This document shows positions 55,657 to 63,997 of a stretch of 64,000 nt of DNA, in pieces. Made by a program: the position numbers and the translations under genes. Numbering within the stretch: the stretch's first letter is position 1; each line of letters starts with the position of its first letter. Under the pieces are notes generated by a model. The model searched no databases. It saw nothing but the letters and a program-made list of their open reading frames with translations, and was not told the DNA's origin. Source of the stretch: Algoriphagus ratkowskyi (GTDB lineage: Bacteria; Bacteroidota; Bacteroidia; Cytophagales; Cyclobacteriaceae); contig NZ_MSSV01000007.1 of assembly GCF_002150505.1 (NCBI RefSeq), positions 248,001-312,000 of the forward strand, in the 5' to 3' direction.

Positions 55657-55672
55657 GTACAGGGTATTTTTT
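55657..55672 (-). terminator. Right half of the same split terminator
   Basis: GTACAGGGTATTTTTT, ten bases from the stop of the 47-aa gene. The IS lies exactly in the centre. A similar unbroken terminator (ATACCCT ACAC AGGGTAT) is at 57835-57856. Confidence 0.7.
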
Positions 55673-55682
55673 AATAAATCCA

Positions 55683-55826
55683 TTATTTCCCTGGCTTATG
55701 CTTATGTGGCTTAAGTGAAGGTGTGTTTCCTGGAGTATCCTTATTATCCCGTTGGCGTCTGTCTGGTTTTCCTGTTGAATCTGCGGTTCTTTTTGGTCCT
55801 GGTTTGATTGCTTTAATTGTTTCCAT
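55683..55826 (-). CDS. Small basic protein, 47 aa
   Basis: Starts METIKAIKPGPKRTADSTGK and ends HKHKPGK. Rich in Lys, Pro, Arg and Gly, so probably unstructured. Too short to assign. The presence of a strong terminator 10 bases beyond its stop supports a real transcript. Upstream lies the hip operon terminator, so it has its own promoter, which was not found. Confidence 0.5.
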   Translation of the reverse strand: METIKAIKPGPKRTADSTGKPDRRQRDNKDTPGNTPSLKPHKHKPGK

Positions 55827-55965
55827 GTTTGTGTGGTTTTGATTAAACATGTACTAAATCTAAGCTAAAAAATGTCAGAACATCCTAATTGATAAGACTT
55901 TGGACAGAAAGTGTCGGGATATTTGAGAATGACCACTTTCACAAATTGTTCAAGGTCTACTAAAA

Positions 55966-55995
55966 AAAGCCATGGAATTATAACTCCATGGCTTT
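55966..55995 (-). terminator. Terminator of the hip operon
   Basis: AAAGCCATGGA and TCCATGGCTTT (eleven pairs), with a T run on the minus strand. It lies 22 bases after the stop of the HipA N-domain gene. Confidence 0.85.
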
Positions 55996-56016
55996 AGTAT
56001 TTGACAAATTTGTTTT

Positions 56017-56418
56017 TTAAACCAAATCCAGTTCATATGGATTGGAAATAGTTTTCTTACCAAATCGTTTTAACAACTCCAATTCATTGGTCTCATTGAT
56101 GTTTTCCTTTTTAAGAATCTCCTTAACAACGGGTTGTTTTAACCCTGGGATCCTCGTTTGAAAAAACGGCCACAATGTTTCATTGCGATACACTTTATCC
56201 AAATTTGAAAACCCTGCAATGTGATTATACTGATTTCGGAGTTGCTTAAATTCTTCTGTGTACATGAATTGCCACTCTCCATCTTCACAATGCAACTTGC
56301 CAATCACCACCTTATCAATTTTAAGTTCAAAAGTAGCATTGGCATTTTTCGGAAGATGAATCTCAATTTCAGGATCATCCTGCGATTTTGAAAACCAGTT
56401 TTTAAAATGCTTTAACAT
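56017..56418 (-). CDS. HipA N-terminal-domain protein (HipS-like)
   Basis: A separate protein of 133 aa equal to the N-terminal subdomain of HipA. ELKIDKVVIGKLHCEDGEWQ and GFSNLDKVYRNETLWPFFQT match the HipN fold. In three-part HipBST systems the equivalent HipS protein can inhibit the kinase. Here it follows the kinase gene by two bases, the reverse of the usual order. Its role as inhibitor or subunit is inferred. Confidence 0.8.
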   Translation of the reverse strand: MLKHFKNWFSKSQDDPEIEIHLPKNANATFELKIDKVVIGKLHCEDGEWQFMYTEEFKQLRNQYNHIAGFSNLDKVYRNETLWPFFQTRIPGLKQPVVKEILKKENINETNELELLKRFGKKTISNPYELDLV

Positions 56419-56420
56419 AT

Positions 56421-57431
56421 TTATATCTCCCTTATCTTTTTAAATCTCTCTTTAATAATATGCTCTATTAATTTGCATCTTTCTACGATGAAAAAACAGA
56501 AAAACTTCTTATTTAACATTTCTAGAACTACCTGCTCATTTTCAATAGAAGCCATTTCACTAATTATAACTTTAAACTCAGCACTATAGTTCTTCAAGTA
56601 TTCGATCAGCCCAAAATGGTTAATACCACAATCACCATCTATACTGATTCGAGGACATGCTGACTCAACATATTTATCAACTTTCTTGCCCCCCTGACTC
56701 ATCTGTTCTAAGCTTTTGATTACCCATTCGTCACTACTGTTCCATAACAAACCTCTTGCCGAATCATATAGGGGCGCAAAACGTGGAATTGTATTTACTT
56801 TTTTGGTATTGGTAATTACTCCCCAGTTGTAAAAGTGGCGGTCATTATTCCCCACTAAGCCATCAAAGGTGATCATTTTCACAAGTTCTGTAATCAAGCT
56901 TTCTTTATGAGCCTCAAATTTAAATGCAATTGCATTCTGAATAAACTCAAATGTAAAGAGATCTCGGGATGTTCTTTTCTCATTTGCAATTTCAGCTGCC
57001 AGTTCCATGTCATCCAAATACTCTCCACAAATCTCCGCTCCGTGTACCAGCGTCTCATTGTTCTTTAGAAAATATCTACTCAGAAACCTAATTTGATCAT
57101 TGATTCGATAAAGCTCGACCTCATTCATGGTTAACCTTAGCGTCTGACCAATTCGATTGATCATGTATTCAACCACAGATTCGTGTGGGTACCATTTCTC
57201 AGCCGTTTTTGCAATATAAGGAATCCAAGTTTTTGGATTTTCCTTTCGAATACCACTATTACTGGTGTATTTGTACAGCCTTATGAATTGCTTTGGTGCA
57301 TCCCCATCAAGCGGAATGTTCTCTACAAAATAATGCTTGGGCTTTATCAGTTCGATCTTACCCTCATTCAATAACAAACCAGAGCAATTGATCGAGCGCT
57401 CTTTCCTAAGCTGTAGCTTGTTAAGATTCAC
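56421..57431 (-). CDS. HipA-like kinase (HipT-like)
   Basis: A kinase of 336 aa lacking the HipN part. The catalytic loop is GNNDRHFYNWG (Asp197, Asn202), followed by the metal-binding APLYDSARGLLW (Asp223). The gene is first in a two-gene operon with its own Bacteroidota promoter. HipA kinases phosphorylate aminoacyl-tRNA synthetases and slow growth. No HipB-type DNA-binding antitoxin is encoded nearby, so restraint may rest on the HipN protein. Phage or stress response is inferred. Confidence 0.85.
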   Translation of the reverse strand: MNLNKLQLRKERSINCSGLLLNEGKIELIKPKHYFVENIPLDGDAPKQFIRLYKYTSNSGIRKENPKTWIPYIAKTAEKWYPHESVVEYMINRIGQTLRLTMNEVELYRINDQIRFLSRYFLKNNETLVHGAEICGEYLDDMELAAEIANEKRTSRDLFTFEFIQNAIAFKFEAHKESLITELVKMITFDGLVGNNDRHFYNWGVITNTKKVNTIPRFAPLYDSARGLLWNSSDEWVIKSLEQMSQGGKKVDKYVESACPRISIDGDCGINHFGLIEYLKNYSAEFKVIISEMASIENEQVVLEMLNKKFFCFFIVERCKLIEHIIKERFKKIREI

Positions 57432-57448
57432 GTAGTAATATTTTTACA

Positions 57449-57480
57449 CAAAGGTAAAGAGATAAAAAATAATAGCAAAA
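57449..57480 (-). promoter_or_regulatory. Promoter of the hip operon
   Basis: On the minus strand: -33 TTTTG (57476-57480), 19-base gap, -7 TACCTTTG (57449-57456). Exact consensus boxes and spacing. The start codon is 18 bases downstream. Confidence 0.75.
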
Positions 57481-57490
57481 CTGGCAGAAT

Positions 57491-57625
57491 TCATTCCTTC
57501 ACGAACCAACTTGCCACAAACGCTGTAAATGTCCCGAAAAGACCTACCCCCGTAGTCATCAAAATAACTGCAATCAACCTACCTTCCAGCGTAACAGGGT
57601 AAAAATCCCCGTCTGGGTGTAGTCA
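57491..57625 (-). pseudogene. Remnant of a potassium-channel-like gene
   Basis: An open tail reads DGDFYPVTLEGRLIAVILMT, then TGVGLFGTFTAFVASWFVKE and a stop. GDFYPVT after a glycine recalls the K+ selectivity filter (TVGYGDxYP), and the following helix fits. Upstream the frame is broken at the filter. Only the last 40 or so residues survive. Confidence 0.55.
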
Positions 57626-58069
57626 CAATATTCTCGGCACTGGGTGGGATTTGTAATTCCACCCTGATATTCTTATCAATTTGCAATTGGTCTTCTTAAC
57701 TCCTCCCATCCTTCCCGATATCACCTTGCTCATCGGGACAGGCTCTCCTTAAAGAAAGGGCGATCGGATATAGTAACTGATAGCTTTCAAGACTAAAAGA
57801 CTTAGACAAGAAAAGGGGAAAATCTGAAGATTCTATACCCTACACAGGGTATTTTTCAGGTTTATAGTCTGAAATGATAAAGGGTTTACTACCCTAATAG
57901 CTAAAAAAGGAACCTTTTCAAGTTCCTTTTCAAAATAGATTTCTTATCTGGTTAGGCTTTGGCTCCAAAGCGAAAGATCCATCTGGGCACATTCTCAAAG
58001 TAAGGATTACAAATTCAGTCAAGCCTCAACTCTGATTATGACTTGGAGTCTCAATAGTCATCAAACCTA
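57626..58069. other. Decayed stretch with two terminators
   Basis: It holds ATACCCT-ACAC-AGGGTAT plus T5 at 57835-57856, and AAAAGGAAC...GTTCCTTTT at 57905-57930. A minus-strand tail reading PYFENVPRWIFRFGAKA and a stop (about 57957-58010) looks like the end of a lost gene. No intact gene. Confidence 0.5.
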
Positions 58070-58329
58070 TCACTCACTATCATTTTCCGATTCATTAATC
58101 TCATTTACTATAAGGGCTTGGAGCTGCTCTTTCGGGAGCAAAAGCTGATATTCTGCCACGCCTATCGGTTTATTGATATCCTGCAAGGCAATCTCCACAT
58201 CCAAATGGTCTTTGTCTGCACAAAGAATTATACCTATTGATGGATTTTCCTTTTCTCCCTTCTCCATCCGATCCAGCAAGGAAAGATAGAGATTCATTTT
58301 GCCTATATATTCTGCTTTAAATCCTCCAA

Positions 58330-58345
58330 TACGCCACGGCGCACA
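58330..58345. repeat. 16-mer TACGCCACGGCGCACA, copy 2, inside yhcG
   Basis: Identical to 43669-43684. It makes up most of the 19-base insertion (58331-58349) that breaks yhcG. Confidence 0.8.
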
Positions 58346-58790
58346 AGTTATTCAATTCTATGGCCACTAAGGATTGTAATCCTCTGTGGAAGAAAAGCAT
58401 ATCCACAAAATATTCCTTTCCGTTGTACTCCAGTCTATACTGATTACCAATAAAGCTAAACCCTTTGCCTAGCTCTAGTATAAAAGCCCTGATTTTTGCT
58501 ATTAATCGGTTTTCAAGCTCTAATTCCTTGACTCGCTCTGTAATGCTTAAAAACCCTAGGTTATAGGTACTTCTGAATACTTCATTGGCGTATTCGGCAT
58601 GGGTTTCAGGAAGAGTCTGTTCGAAGTTGTTGGCCTTCAGTTGTTTTTGTGCTTGACCGAAGCTGTCCATTTTAATGGCATTCAGCAATAGATCTCTAGA
58701 CCAACCTTTTGTTAAGGTTTCACTTGCATAAAAAGCTACCTCCGAATCCTCTTTTACTTTATTCACAAGTAAAAGATTATGACCCCATGG

Positions 58791-58819
58791 CAAAACTGCG
58801 ACAAGCTGTCGCAGTTTTG
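58791..58819. repeat. Perfect 13-bp inverted repeat within yhcG
   Basis: CAAAACTGCGACA, loop AGC, TGTCGCAGTTTTG. It encodes the KLRQLVAVLP region. A strong hairpin inside a coding frame is unusual and may be an inserted palindrome kept in frame. Confidence 0.75.
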
Positions 58820-59120
58820 TATCTGCCTCACTATACCGCTCATAGAAGCGCTTCATGTCCCACAAGTTACGGGGAGACAACCCCATATCCGGAAACTCAT
58901 GCTTAAGATCCACGGATAACTGTTTTACCACCCCACTTCCATAGCCTTCTTCCAACTGTTTGTCAAAGAGCAACTTTCCCAAATTCCAATAAACAGAATT
59001 CGCAGAACTGTTTATTTGCTTAGCGATGACCTCCCTGGCTGTTCTGATTTCAGTAACTGCAAGCTGCAGTAAATCAGTATAATCTGCTGGGATATTATTG
59101 GATTGGGGTATTCTACTCAT

Positions 59121-59456
59121 TTTTCTGAATGTTGATTTAGCTTTATCTGTAAATCATTTTTAGATTTTTGGATTCCTATCGCATTATCATCCAGCTGTTT
59201 AACCCTGGATGGGTGTGACGATTTCAAAATCCAGCCCACTATGGTGCTTGGTTGGCTACTTATAGGCCTCATACCTCGCTGAATTAAGGGGCTGGATTAC
59301 GTGATTGAAGAAGCCGCTGTATGGTTTTAACTCGCTTATCTATACCTTTTTAATTCTCACACGGTTGTGATAGAAGTCTAAAATAAAAATCCCGCACAGT
59401 TGTGAGAGATTTTTTAACGTTTGGTTCTTTGAGCAAAATCATTTTAATTTTATGCT
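59121..59456. other. Gap with a terminator
   Basis: AAAAATC...GATTTTT with inner CACA/TGTG pairs at 59385-59414 is a bidirectional terminator. A related CTCACACGGTTGTGA lies just before it. No gene seen in the rest. Confidence 0.55.
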
Positions 59457-59642
59457 TTAACTATCACCCAAACATTCTTGAAGACAAGTCAGTGGAGACA
59501 CCTTAGGATTATTAGTCAGTGTGCCCATGGCAACTTTCTGCTCATATAACCGGATTTCCTTTTTAATGCGCGGCATCTGACTTTTCATTTTTTTAGTCAA
59601 ATCCTCTATTTGCGCTGTAAGCTTATCTTTTTTTGTACCCAC
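59457..59642 (-). CDS. Small coiled-coil protein, 61 aa
   Basis: Not assigned to a family. Helical and lysine-rich at first (KDKLTAQIEDLTKKMKSQMP), then LYEQKVAMGTLTNNPKVSP. The start is GTG. An exact -7 box (TATCTTTG) lies five bases upstream, so the message would be nearly leaderless. A terminator follows about 43 bases after the stop. These signals make it likely to be a real transcript; the short length keeps doubt. Confidence 0.5.
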   Translation of the reverse strand: MGTKKDKLTAQIEDLTKKMKSQMPRIKKEIRLYEQKVAMGTLTNNPKVSPLTCLQECLGDS

Positions 59643-59646
59643 ATCT

Positions 59647-59654
59647 CAAAGATA
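59647..59654 (-). promoter_or_regulatory. -7 box before the 61-aa gene
   Basis: Minus strand TATCTTTG, an exact match to TAnnTTTG. No clear -33 box. Confidence 0.4.
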
Positions 59655-59778
59655 CTAAATTTAATAATTTTCGAAATCACGATGAAATTGACATATAGGG
59701 ATTTTATATCCACGTGTTAAAATGCTAAACTTCTTCAGGACTGTTTGGCGTTGTAGAATCTAAAGGTTTATGATAGTT

Positions 59779-59923
59779 TTCCGAATTCTTGTCCAGCCTT
59801 CAGGCATGTTTTTTTGTCAAGGATGACCTGATCAACCGCATCTTTCCTTAATACGACTGGATACTTCATTTTCCGCTCATAAAATTGCCTCCAAGTAGTG
59901 TCTAACTTTTTGGGGCTATTCTA
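59779..59923 (-). mobile_element. Decayed left end of the same IS3-type element
   Basis: The minus strand matches the left 145 bases of the IS at 54229 with scattered changes, including a lost A near the orfA start and a stop from TATTAAGG. It begins at TAGAATAGCCCC and diverges after GAATTCGGA. Confidence 0.85.
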
Positions 59924-59990
59924 ATCCTTAAACTAACAAATAGCTTTATAACAAAAGTGTTTGGATACAGGATTTTCTACCAGACACAAA

Positions 59991-60016
59991 AAAAGGAACC
60001 CTTTCAAGTTCCTTTT
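59991..60016 (-). terminator. Terminator of the STAS-like gene
   Basis: AAAAGGAAC and GTTCCTTTT arms, nearly identical to the one at 57905-57930. It is 23 bases after the stop at 60040. Confidence 0.7.
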
Positions 60017-60039
60017 CAAAATCCAATTTCATTATATTT

Positions 60040-60330
60040 TTAAGCATTCGCTCCTGAGCGAAAACCCTGGATATAGTGCTTGAGCATACTTGCCTGTGTA
60101 TGGGTAACTTCTGAAGGCTTTACTAGAGAAAGAAAATTATCCAATCCCATTTCTTCAATCAAATTCCCAAAGGAGGAATTCAAAAATGAAGAGGAAGGGG
60201 CACTCGCCCCACTAAATGAGAGGGAAATCTGATTCCCCCCAGCTAAAGCACTTTTTAACACAACATAAAGCGTGTAGCCTGCAGTGTTAGTGTAAGTATC
60301 TGATACTACGTCAGTTAATTTAATTTTCAT
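60040..60330 (-). CDS. STAS-like DUF4325 protein
   Basis: A cytoplasmic protein of 96 aa. The pattern MKIKLTDVVSDTYTNTAGYT, then ISLSFSGASAPSSSFLNSSF and IEEMGLDNFLSL, fits the STAS-like DUF4325 fold. Family members often sit with histidine-kinase-like or defence genes and may act as regulatory partners. It has an exact -7 box 8 bases upstream and its own terminator. No partner gene is intact beside it. The RloB remnant upstream may be unrelated. Confidence 0.7.
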   Translation of the reverse strand: MKIKLTDVVSDTYTNTAGYTLYVVLKSALAGGNQISLSFSGASAPSSSFLNSSFGNLIEEMGLDNFLSLVKPSEVTHTQASMLKHYIQGFRSGANA

Positions 60331-60337
60331 GAGGCTG

Positions 60338-60345
60338 CAAATTTA
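60338..60345 (-). promoter_or_regulatory. -7 box before the STAS-like gene
   Basis: Minus strand TAAATTTG, an exact match to TAnnTTTG, only eight bases before the ATG; transcript would be nearly leaderless. Confidence 0.4.
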
Positions 60346-60386
60346 GAGTTAAAAAATCAATGATCTACATATAGAAACATTGGCAG

Positions 60387-60734
60387 TTATTTAAGTACCC
60401 ACATCCCCTTTTCTTCCTTAAGCAACCCTAAAATCTTAAATAGCTCAAGCATTTCAGAATAGCCTTTATCAGGAGTTTCTAGATCGAACGCTGCAAATCT
60501 TTGGGAATTAGCAATAGCAGTAGGAAGCCTTTCCTTCAACTTCAAATAAATATCATCACCTTCCTTGGTGTAGTATTTCTGTGATTTTGAGTAATCTGTT
60601 AAGTGACTTTTCAGACGACTCTCTGCTCTACCACAATCATCAAATGGAGCCTGGGTGAACTCAAAATGAAGCAATAGCCAAAACTCAATGCAAGGTTGGT
60701 TGATAATTACAGTCACATGAGTAATTGACTCCAA
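60387..60734 (-). pseudogene. Truncated rloB-like gene
   Basis: The surviving 115 codons carry the RloB hallmark INQPCIEFWLLLHFE, then DIYLKLKERLP and the usual C-terminus. The Toprim-like N-terminal half is missing. The frame upstream runs into an intergenic palindrome (60733-60774), which seems to mark the break. No start codon other than TTG is available. RloB proteins usually pair with an RloA ATPase in defence-like operons; none is present. The fragment is probably not functional. Confidence 0.75.
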
Positions 60735-60774
60735 ATGCCCCTCCCTCTTTCGGAAATGATGGGGGCAGGCATTT
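60733..60774. repeat. Palindromic element at the broken end of rloB
   Basis: AAATGCC and GGCATTT close a longer imperfect hairpin with CCCCTCCC and GGGGGCA inside. It coincides with the point where rloB homology stops. Confidence 0.6.
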
Positions 60775-61524
60775 AGAAAAAGGTGATTATCATTTCTGAA
60801 AGTATAATGAATAGGTCAAATACTAGTTGAAAACAGTAGGGTAATAAGTAATGGATATTTCATTTTTTAGTAGTTCTTATAGGTGTTGGAATCTTATTTC
60901 AATAAAGAATAAACCCCAATTAGTAGGGTTTATTCTGAACCAAAATATAACCTGATTTACCTACTAATACGTGTAGATTTCAATCTATCGTACGCCAGAT
61001 CTCCTTCCCACATTCACTAAAACAACCCGATGCGTACTTACTTCCACAGTAATATCCGAACGATACAGCTTCCCTTTATCACCTTATAGTTTTGGTCTGC
61101 TTTCCCTCCACTTTTCCTCGCCTAGCCAGCGATGAAATATCGAATTAATGTCGAAGAAAAGTCGACGCAGAGTCGAAGGAATAGAAGGTTTGGTTAGATA
61201 AATGTTGAAGTTAAATCGTAGAGAAATAGGTATCTCCTCCACTGCCTTCCTTCAACCCGTATCATGCATTCAGCAATAGCTATTTTTCTTAGTCTTTTCA
61301 CTCTAGCTTTTAGTTCGTTGTTTTTACATACATAGACTAATCAAACACCAGTACTTTTTCGATGTCAGATCGGACAAGCATCGAAGGAGCATCTTAAAAA
61401 CAACGTGAATAATCCCTATCAACCTATAGCCAAAGCTTATAGATCTCCCTAGGTATTCCCTTCCTATTCCTATGTATCCCCGGTATGCCTACGGAGAATC
61501 AAGGGAGCTGTAAGGGAGAACTAA

Positions 61525-61698
61525 GGGAGCATCAAAGAGGAACCATCTCTAACCCGAGAAGAACTTGCTAATACTTTGGGGATTACTATAAAGGGCATTG
61601 ACTATCATTTGAATAAGATGCAAAAAGAAGAAATACTAACAACAGAAGGATTGCCAAAAACCGGTACTAGGGTTTTAAACCCTAGTACTAGGAGATAA
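61525..61698 (+). pseudogene. Winged-helix C-terminal remnant
   Basis: The frame reads EEPSLTRE, ELANTLGITIKGIDYHLNKM and QKEEIL, a helix-turn-helix like the end of ATP-binding (RecG-like) or Fic-type regulators. A stop lies just upstream, so only the tail remains. Confidence 0.55.
61664..61688. repeat. 12-bp perfect inverted repeat
   Basis: GTACTAGGGTTT and AAACCCTAGTAC around a single T. ACTAGG recurs twice just after. Confidence 0.75.
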
Positions 61699-62070
61699 AC
61701 TAGGGTATAACCTAGAAGATAAATTAATACGCATGGCATTACCCTCATTGAAAGAAGGCCATATCTCGCAGCTTACCGCATTGAAGACTTATGAATATAG
61801 GCTTCCAATAACTGACTCCAAATCAGGCATTGGAAGCCCGTAGAGGACGAACGTCCAATGTAATGCTGGAGGCGATTTTAAAGGATCAAATCCAAGTTAT
61901 CAGCACTATAGAATACATGAATTACCGTATTTAATCCACCACACCCATGAATTTTATGACCTGCACCAAACCATCATGCCGGATTGGAAGAAGTAAAAGG
62001 AAAGGCTGGAGCATCCACTAGTTTAGAAGGAATTGCTTAATAATTACTTTCGCATATATTAAGCTCAAAA

Positions 62071-62337
62071 TTAACGCTCCATTGTAGCTATCACAACTAA
62101 AACCTCCATTCCATATGGGATCTCCTTAAGGAGAGATGCTTTCTCAAAGAGGCTAATTTCATTCTCATATAAGATCTCCATTACATCCATTAGATCCTCC
62201 AAAGGAACTTCCGAGTTATAGTATATCTTTTTAATTTCAGAAGGACCATATGTTGAGAATTCAGGCAGTCTATGATCTATATAATCTTCAATTTCTTGCC
62301 TATGTTTCTTCACAATATTATACCCAAAAAAACCCAT
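62071..62337 (-). CDS. Hypothetical 88-aa protein
   Basis: No family assigned. Acidic and helical, with no signal peptide; contains IEDYIDHRLPEFSTYGPSEI and ends VLVVIATMER. The ATG and frame are clean. It lies downstream of a lipoprotein gene on the same strand, 75 bases apart. Function unknown. Confidence 0.5.
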   Translation of the reverse strand: MGFFGYNIVKKHRQEIEDYIDHRLPEFSTYGPSEIKKIYYNSEVPLEDLMDVMEILYENEISLFEKASLLKEIPYGMEVLVVIATMER

Positions 62338-62412
62338 ATCGAAATCGTTTAGTTATGAATTATTAAAACAAGATACCCCACCAGAAGCAGCAGCATCACT
62401 ACACAAAACATT

Positions 62413-62751
62413 CTAAAATTTAGCCTCCATATGCACCAGCCAATCCCCATCTATTTTTACAGCTTCAATCACTTCTGTTCTTCCATTAGGGTTTGAAATA
62501 GTAATCCAAGCCCTGTTTCCGACGATAGAATCATTTAATATCTCAAATTTGAAATCAGGTTCAATGGGGATTTTACCCATACTGCTTACCATATCCAGCA
62601 GTTTACCAGTAGGTTCAGTTGCATACTTTTTCGCTTCCTCCACTTTACCTTTTGCCAAATTCTCAGTGAAATTCTTGACTGAATCCTCCGGCCCGGAAGA
62701 ACATGAAAACAATAAGGTCGCTAAACATAAGATTGTGAGTAACTTCTTCAT
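62413..62751 (-). CDS. DUF4878-like lipoprotein
   Basis: A lipoprotein of 112 aa. The lipobox LLFSCSS puts the lipid cysteine at residue 17. The mature part (VKNFTENLAKGKVEEAKKYA, then an NTF2-like sheet ending VIEAVKIDGDWLVHM) fits DUF4878. These are small periplasmic-facing lipoproteins of unknown role. The gene looks intact. Confidence 0.8.
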   Translation of the reverse strand: MKKLLTILCLATLLFSCSSGPEDSVKNFTENLAKGKVEEAKKYATEPTGKLLDMVSSMGKIPIEPDFKFEILNDSIVGNRAWITISNPNGRTEVIEAVKIDGDWLVHMEAKF

Positions 62752-62833
62752 GGTGATACTTTTTATCGATTCAACTAGTAATTTACATAAAGCCTATAAT
62801 CTAAAAACCATCAAAGCTTTAGCTAATAAGTAA

Positions 62834-63115
62834 TTAACTCCCTCCTACTGTATCATCCCGATTTATTCGGCTCCTTCTCGGACGCATGACTATTTTAGTA
62901 GCAGGTTGTGGTGGAAATATCTTTCCATGAATAAAGTTGCGTCCATGCATTCTGGTCGGATTATGATAGATGACCTGATCTCCAGACAAAATCTTCTTTA
63001 CGATATTTCCTTTTTCAAGATGGTAGTTCAACACTGCATAAGCCCGGTCCCAATCGTGTTCATTTAGCAGGATGATCTCCTGAAAAATAAATATGGGCAT
63101 ATCCATAAGCGCCAA
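62834..63115 (-). CDS. Hypothetical 93-aa protein
   Basis: Not recognised. Begins MALMDMPIFIFQEIILLNEH; a basic, proline-containing tail follows (KIVMRPRRSRINRDDTVGGS). No signal peptide. Neighbours are also small genes on the same strand. Function unknown. Confidence 0.45.
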   Translation of the reverse strand: MALMDMPIFIFQEIILLNEHDWDRAYAVLNYHLEKGNIVKKILSGDQVIYHNPTRMHGRNFIHGKIFPPQPATKIVMRPRRSRINRDDTVGGS

Positions 63116-63358
63116 GTAAGTTGTAAGACCTTCTTAATATCGGAAAATATAATTATTAGTCAAACGAAATCCATTCAAATAACTGCCTCACTTGGGGTTA
63201 CCTTATAATTCGAAGAAAGCCGTCACGTATCGTCCTCTGAAAAAACACTCATGCAAAAGACGAATACTTCTTTCGGATGATGATCGCTGGGAACTTACAC
63301 TCAGGATACTAGAAAATGAAGTGAGGGCACAATAAAGTTCAACCCTCATAGCCAATTA

Positions 63359-63997
63359 TTATTTTTTTAACTTCTTCATCAAATCCTTGTATATCGCTCT
63401 GGCAGCCTGCGGATCAGCGCCAGTTTCACTGATCATCAAATCTAAATCCACTTCTTTTTTTGAATTGACAGCAGGGACTAACAGGTTCAAAAAATCATTA
63501 AGTGCATCCATTTCAGGGCTTTTTACATTTTCATCTGATCCGCTCTGGAATAATTTCTCGTAAGGCAAAAGATCAACCTGATTGCCTAGAATATCTTCAA
63601 TTGCCGTCTGCATGGATAGGTGCAGACGAATATCTGGCTCCGAAGGAACTTGAATCCCCAGCTTCTTCAAAGAATTTAGCAAGGCATCATATCCAAAATC
63701 TGTCATTGCACTGAGGGTCAATTCCTCTTTCGCCTCACTCCAATAAACACAACAAAAATGCGGAAATCCATCTAGTTCCTTTAGGCTCATTTTAAACACC
63801 TCATCCGAATATTCCACCCGAAAGTCTTTCTCCCACAAAAGCATGTCAAAATCCGTAAATTCAATTCCAGAAATTACATGTAGAATTTCATGGCGCTCAT
63901 GTTTAACCATGGGGATAGCCGAAAAAACAGAGAGCAAGAGGAAAGAAAACAAATCCTTTTGTATGAGTGCAAGAAGATTGTCGATAGACTCCACCAA
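63359..63997 (-). CDS. Hypothetical protein, probably continuing beyond the window
   Basis: At least 212 residues. The listed TTG start lies three bases from the edge and the frame stays open, so the gene is probably longer. The middle has HERHEILHVISGIEFTDFDM and the end is helical (DPQAARAIYKDLMKKLKK). No domain recognised. The basic C-terminal helix may bind a partner. Confidence 0.6.
   Translation of the reverse strand: MVESIDNLLALIQKDLFSFLLLSVFSAIPMVKHERHEILHVISGIEFTDFDMLLWEKDFRVEYSDEVFKMSLKELDGFPHFCCVYWSEAKEELTLSAMTDFGYDALLNSLKKLGIQVPSEPDIRLHLSMQTAIEDILGNQVDLLPYEKLFQSGSDENVKSPEMDALNDFLNLLVPAVNSKKEVDLDLMISETGADPQAARAIYKDLMKKLKK

Larger units (their letters stand above)
58070..59120 (-). 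pseudogene. yhcG-like PDDEXK nuclease gene (DUF1016) broken by 19 bp
   Basis: Family members are about 340 aa. Here the first 267-aa frame carries the DUF1016 N-part (TAREVIAKQINSSANSVYWN, WGHNLLLVNKVKED) and the start of the nuclease fold (LEYNGKEYFVDMLFFHRGL, then LVAIEL). It shifts at 58331-58349, where 19 extra bases add NLCAVAYWRI and a stop. The rest (KMNLYLSLLDRMEKGE...) is intact in another frame. Removing the 19 bases restores IELNIGGFKAEYIGKM and a 343-aa protein. Role before damage: probably defence or DNA recombination; unknown. Confidence 0.85.
60775..62070. other. Gene-free, decayed stretch
   Basis: About 1.3 kb without an intact gene. It contains short AGGGAG direct repeats near 61501-61530, a winged-helix remnant (61525-61698) and a 12-bp inverted repeat (61664-61688). 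Confidence 0.55.
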
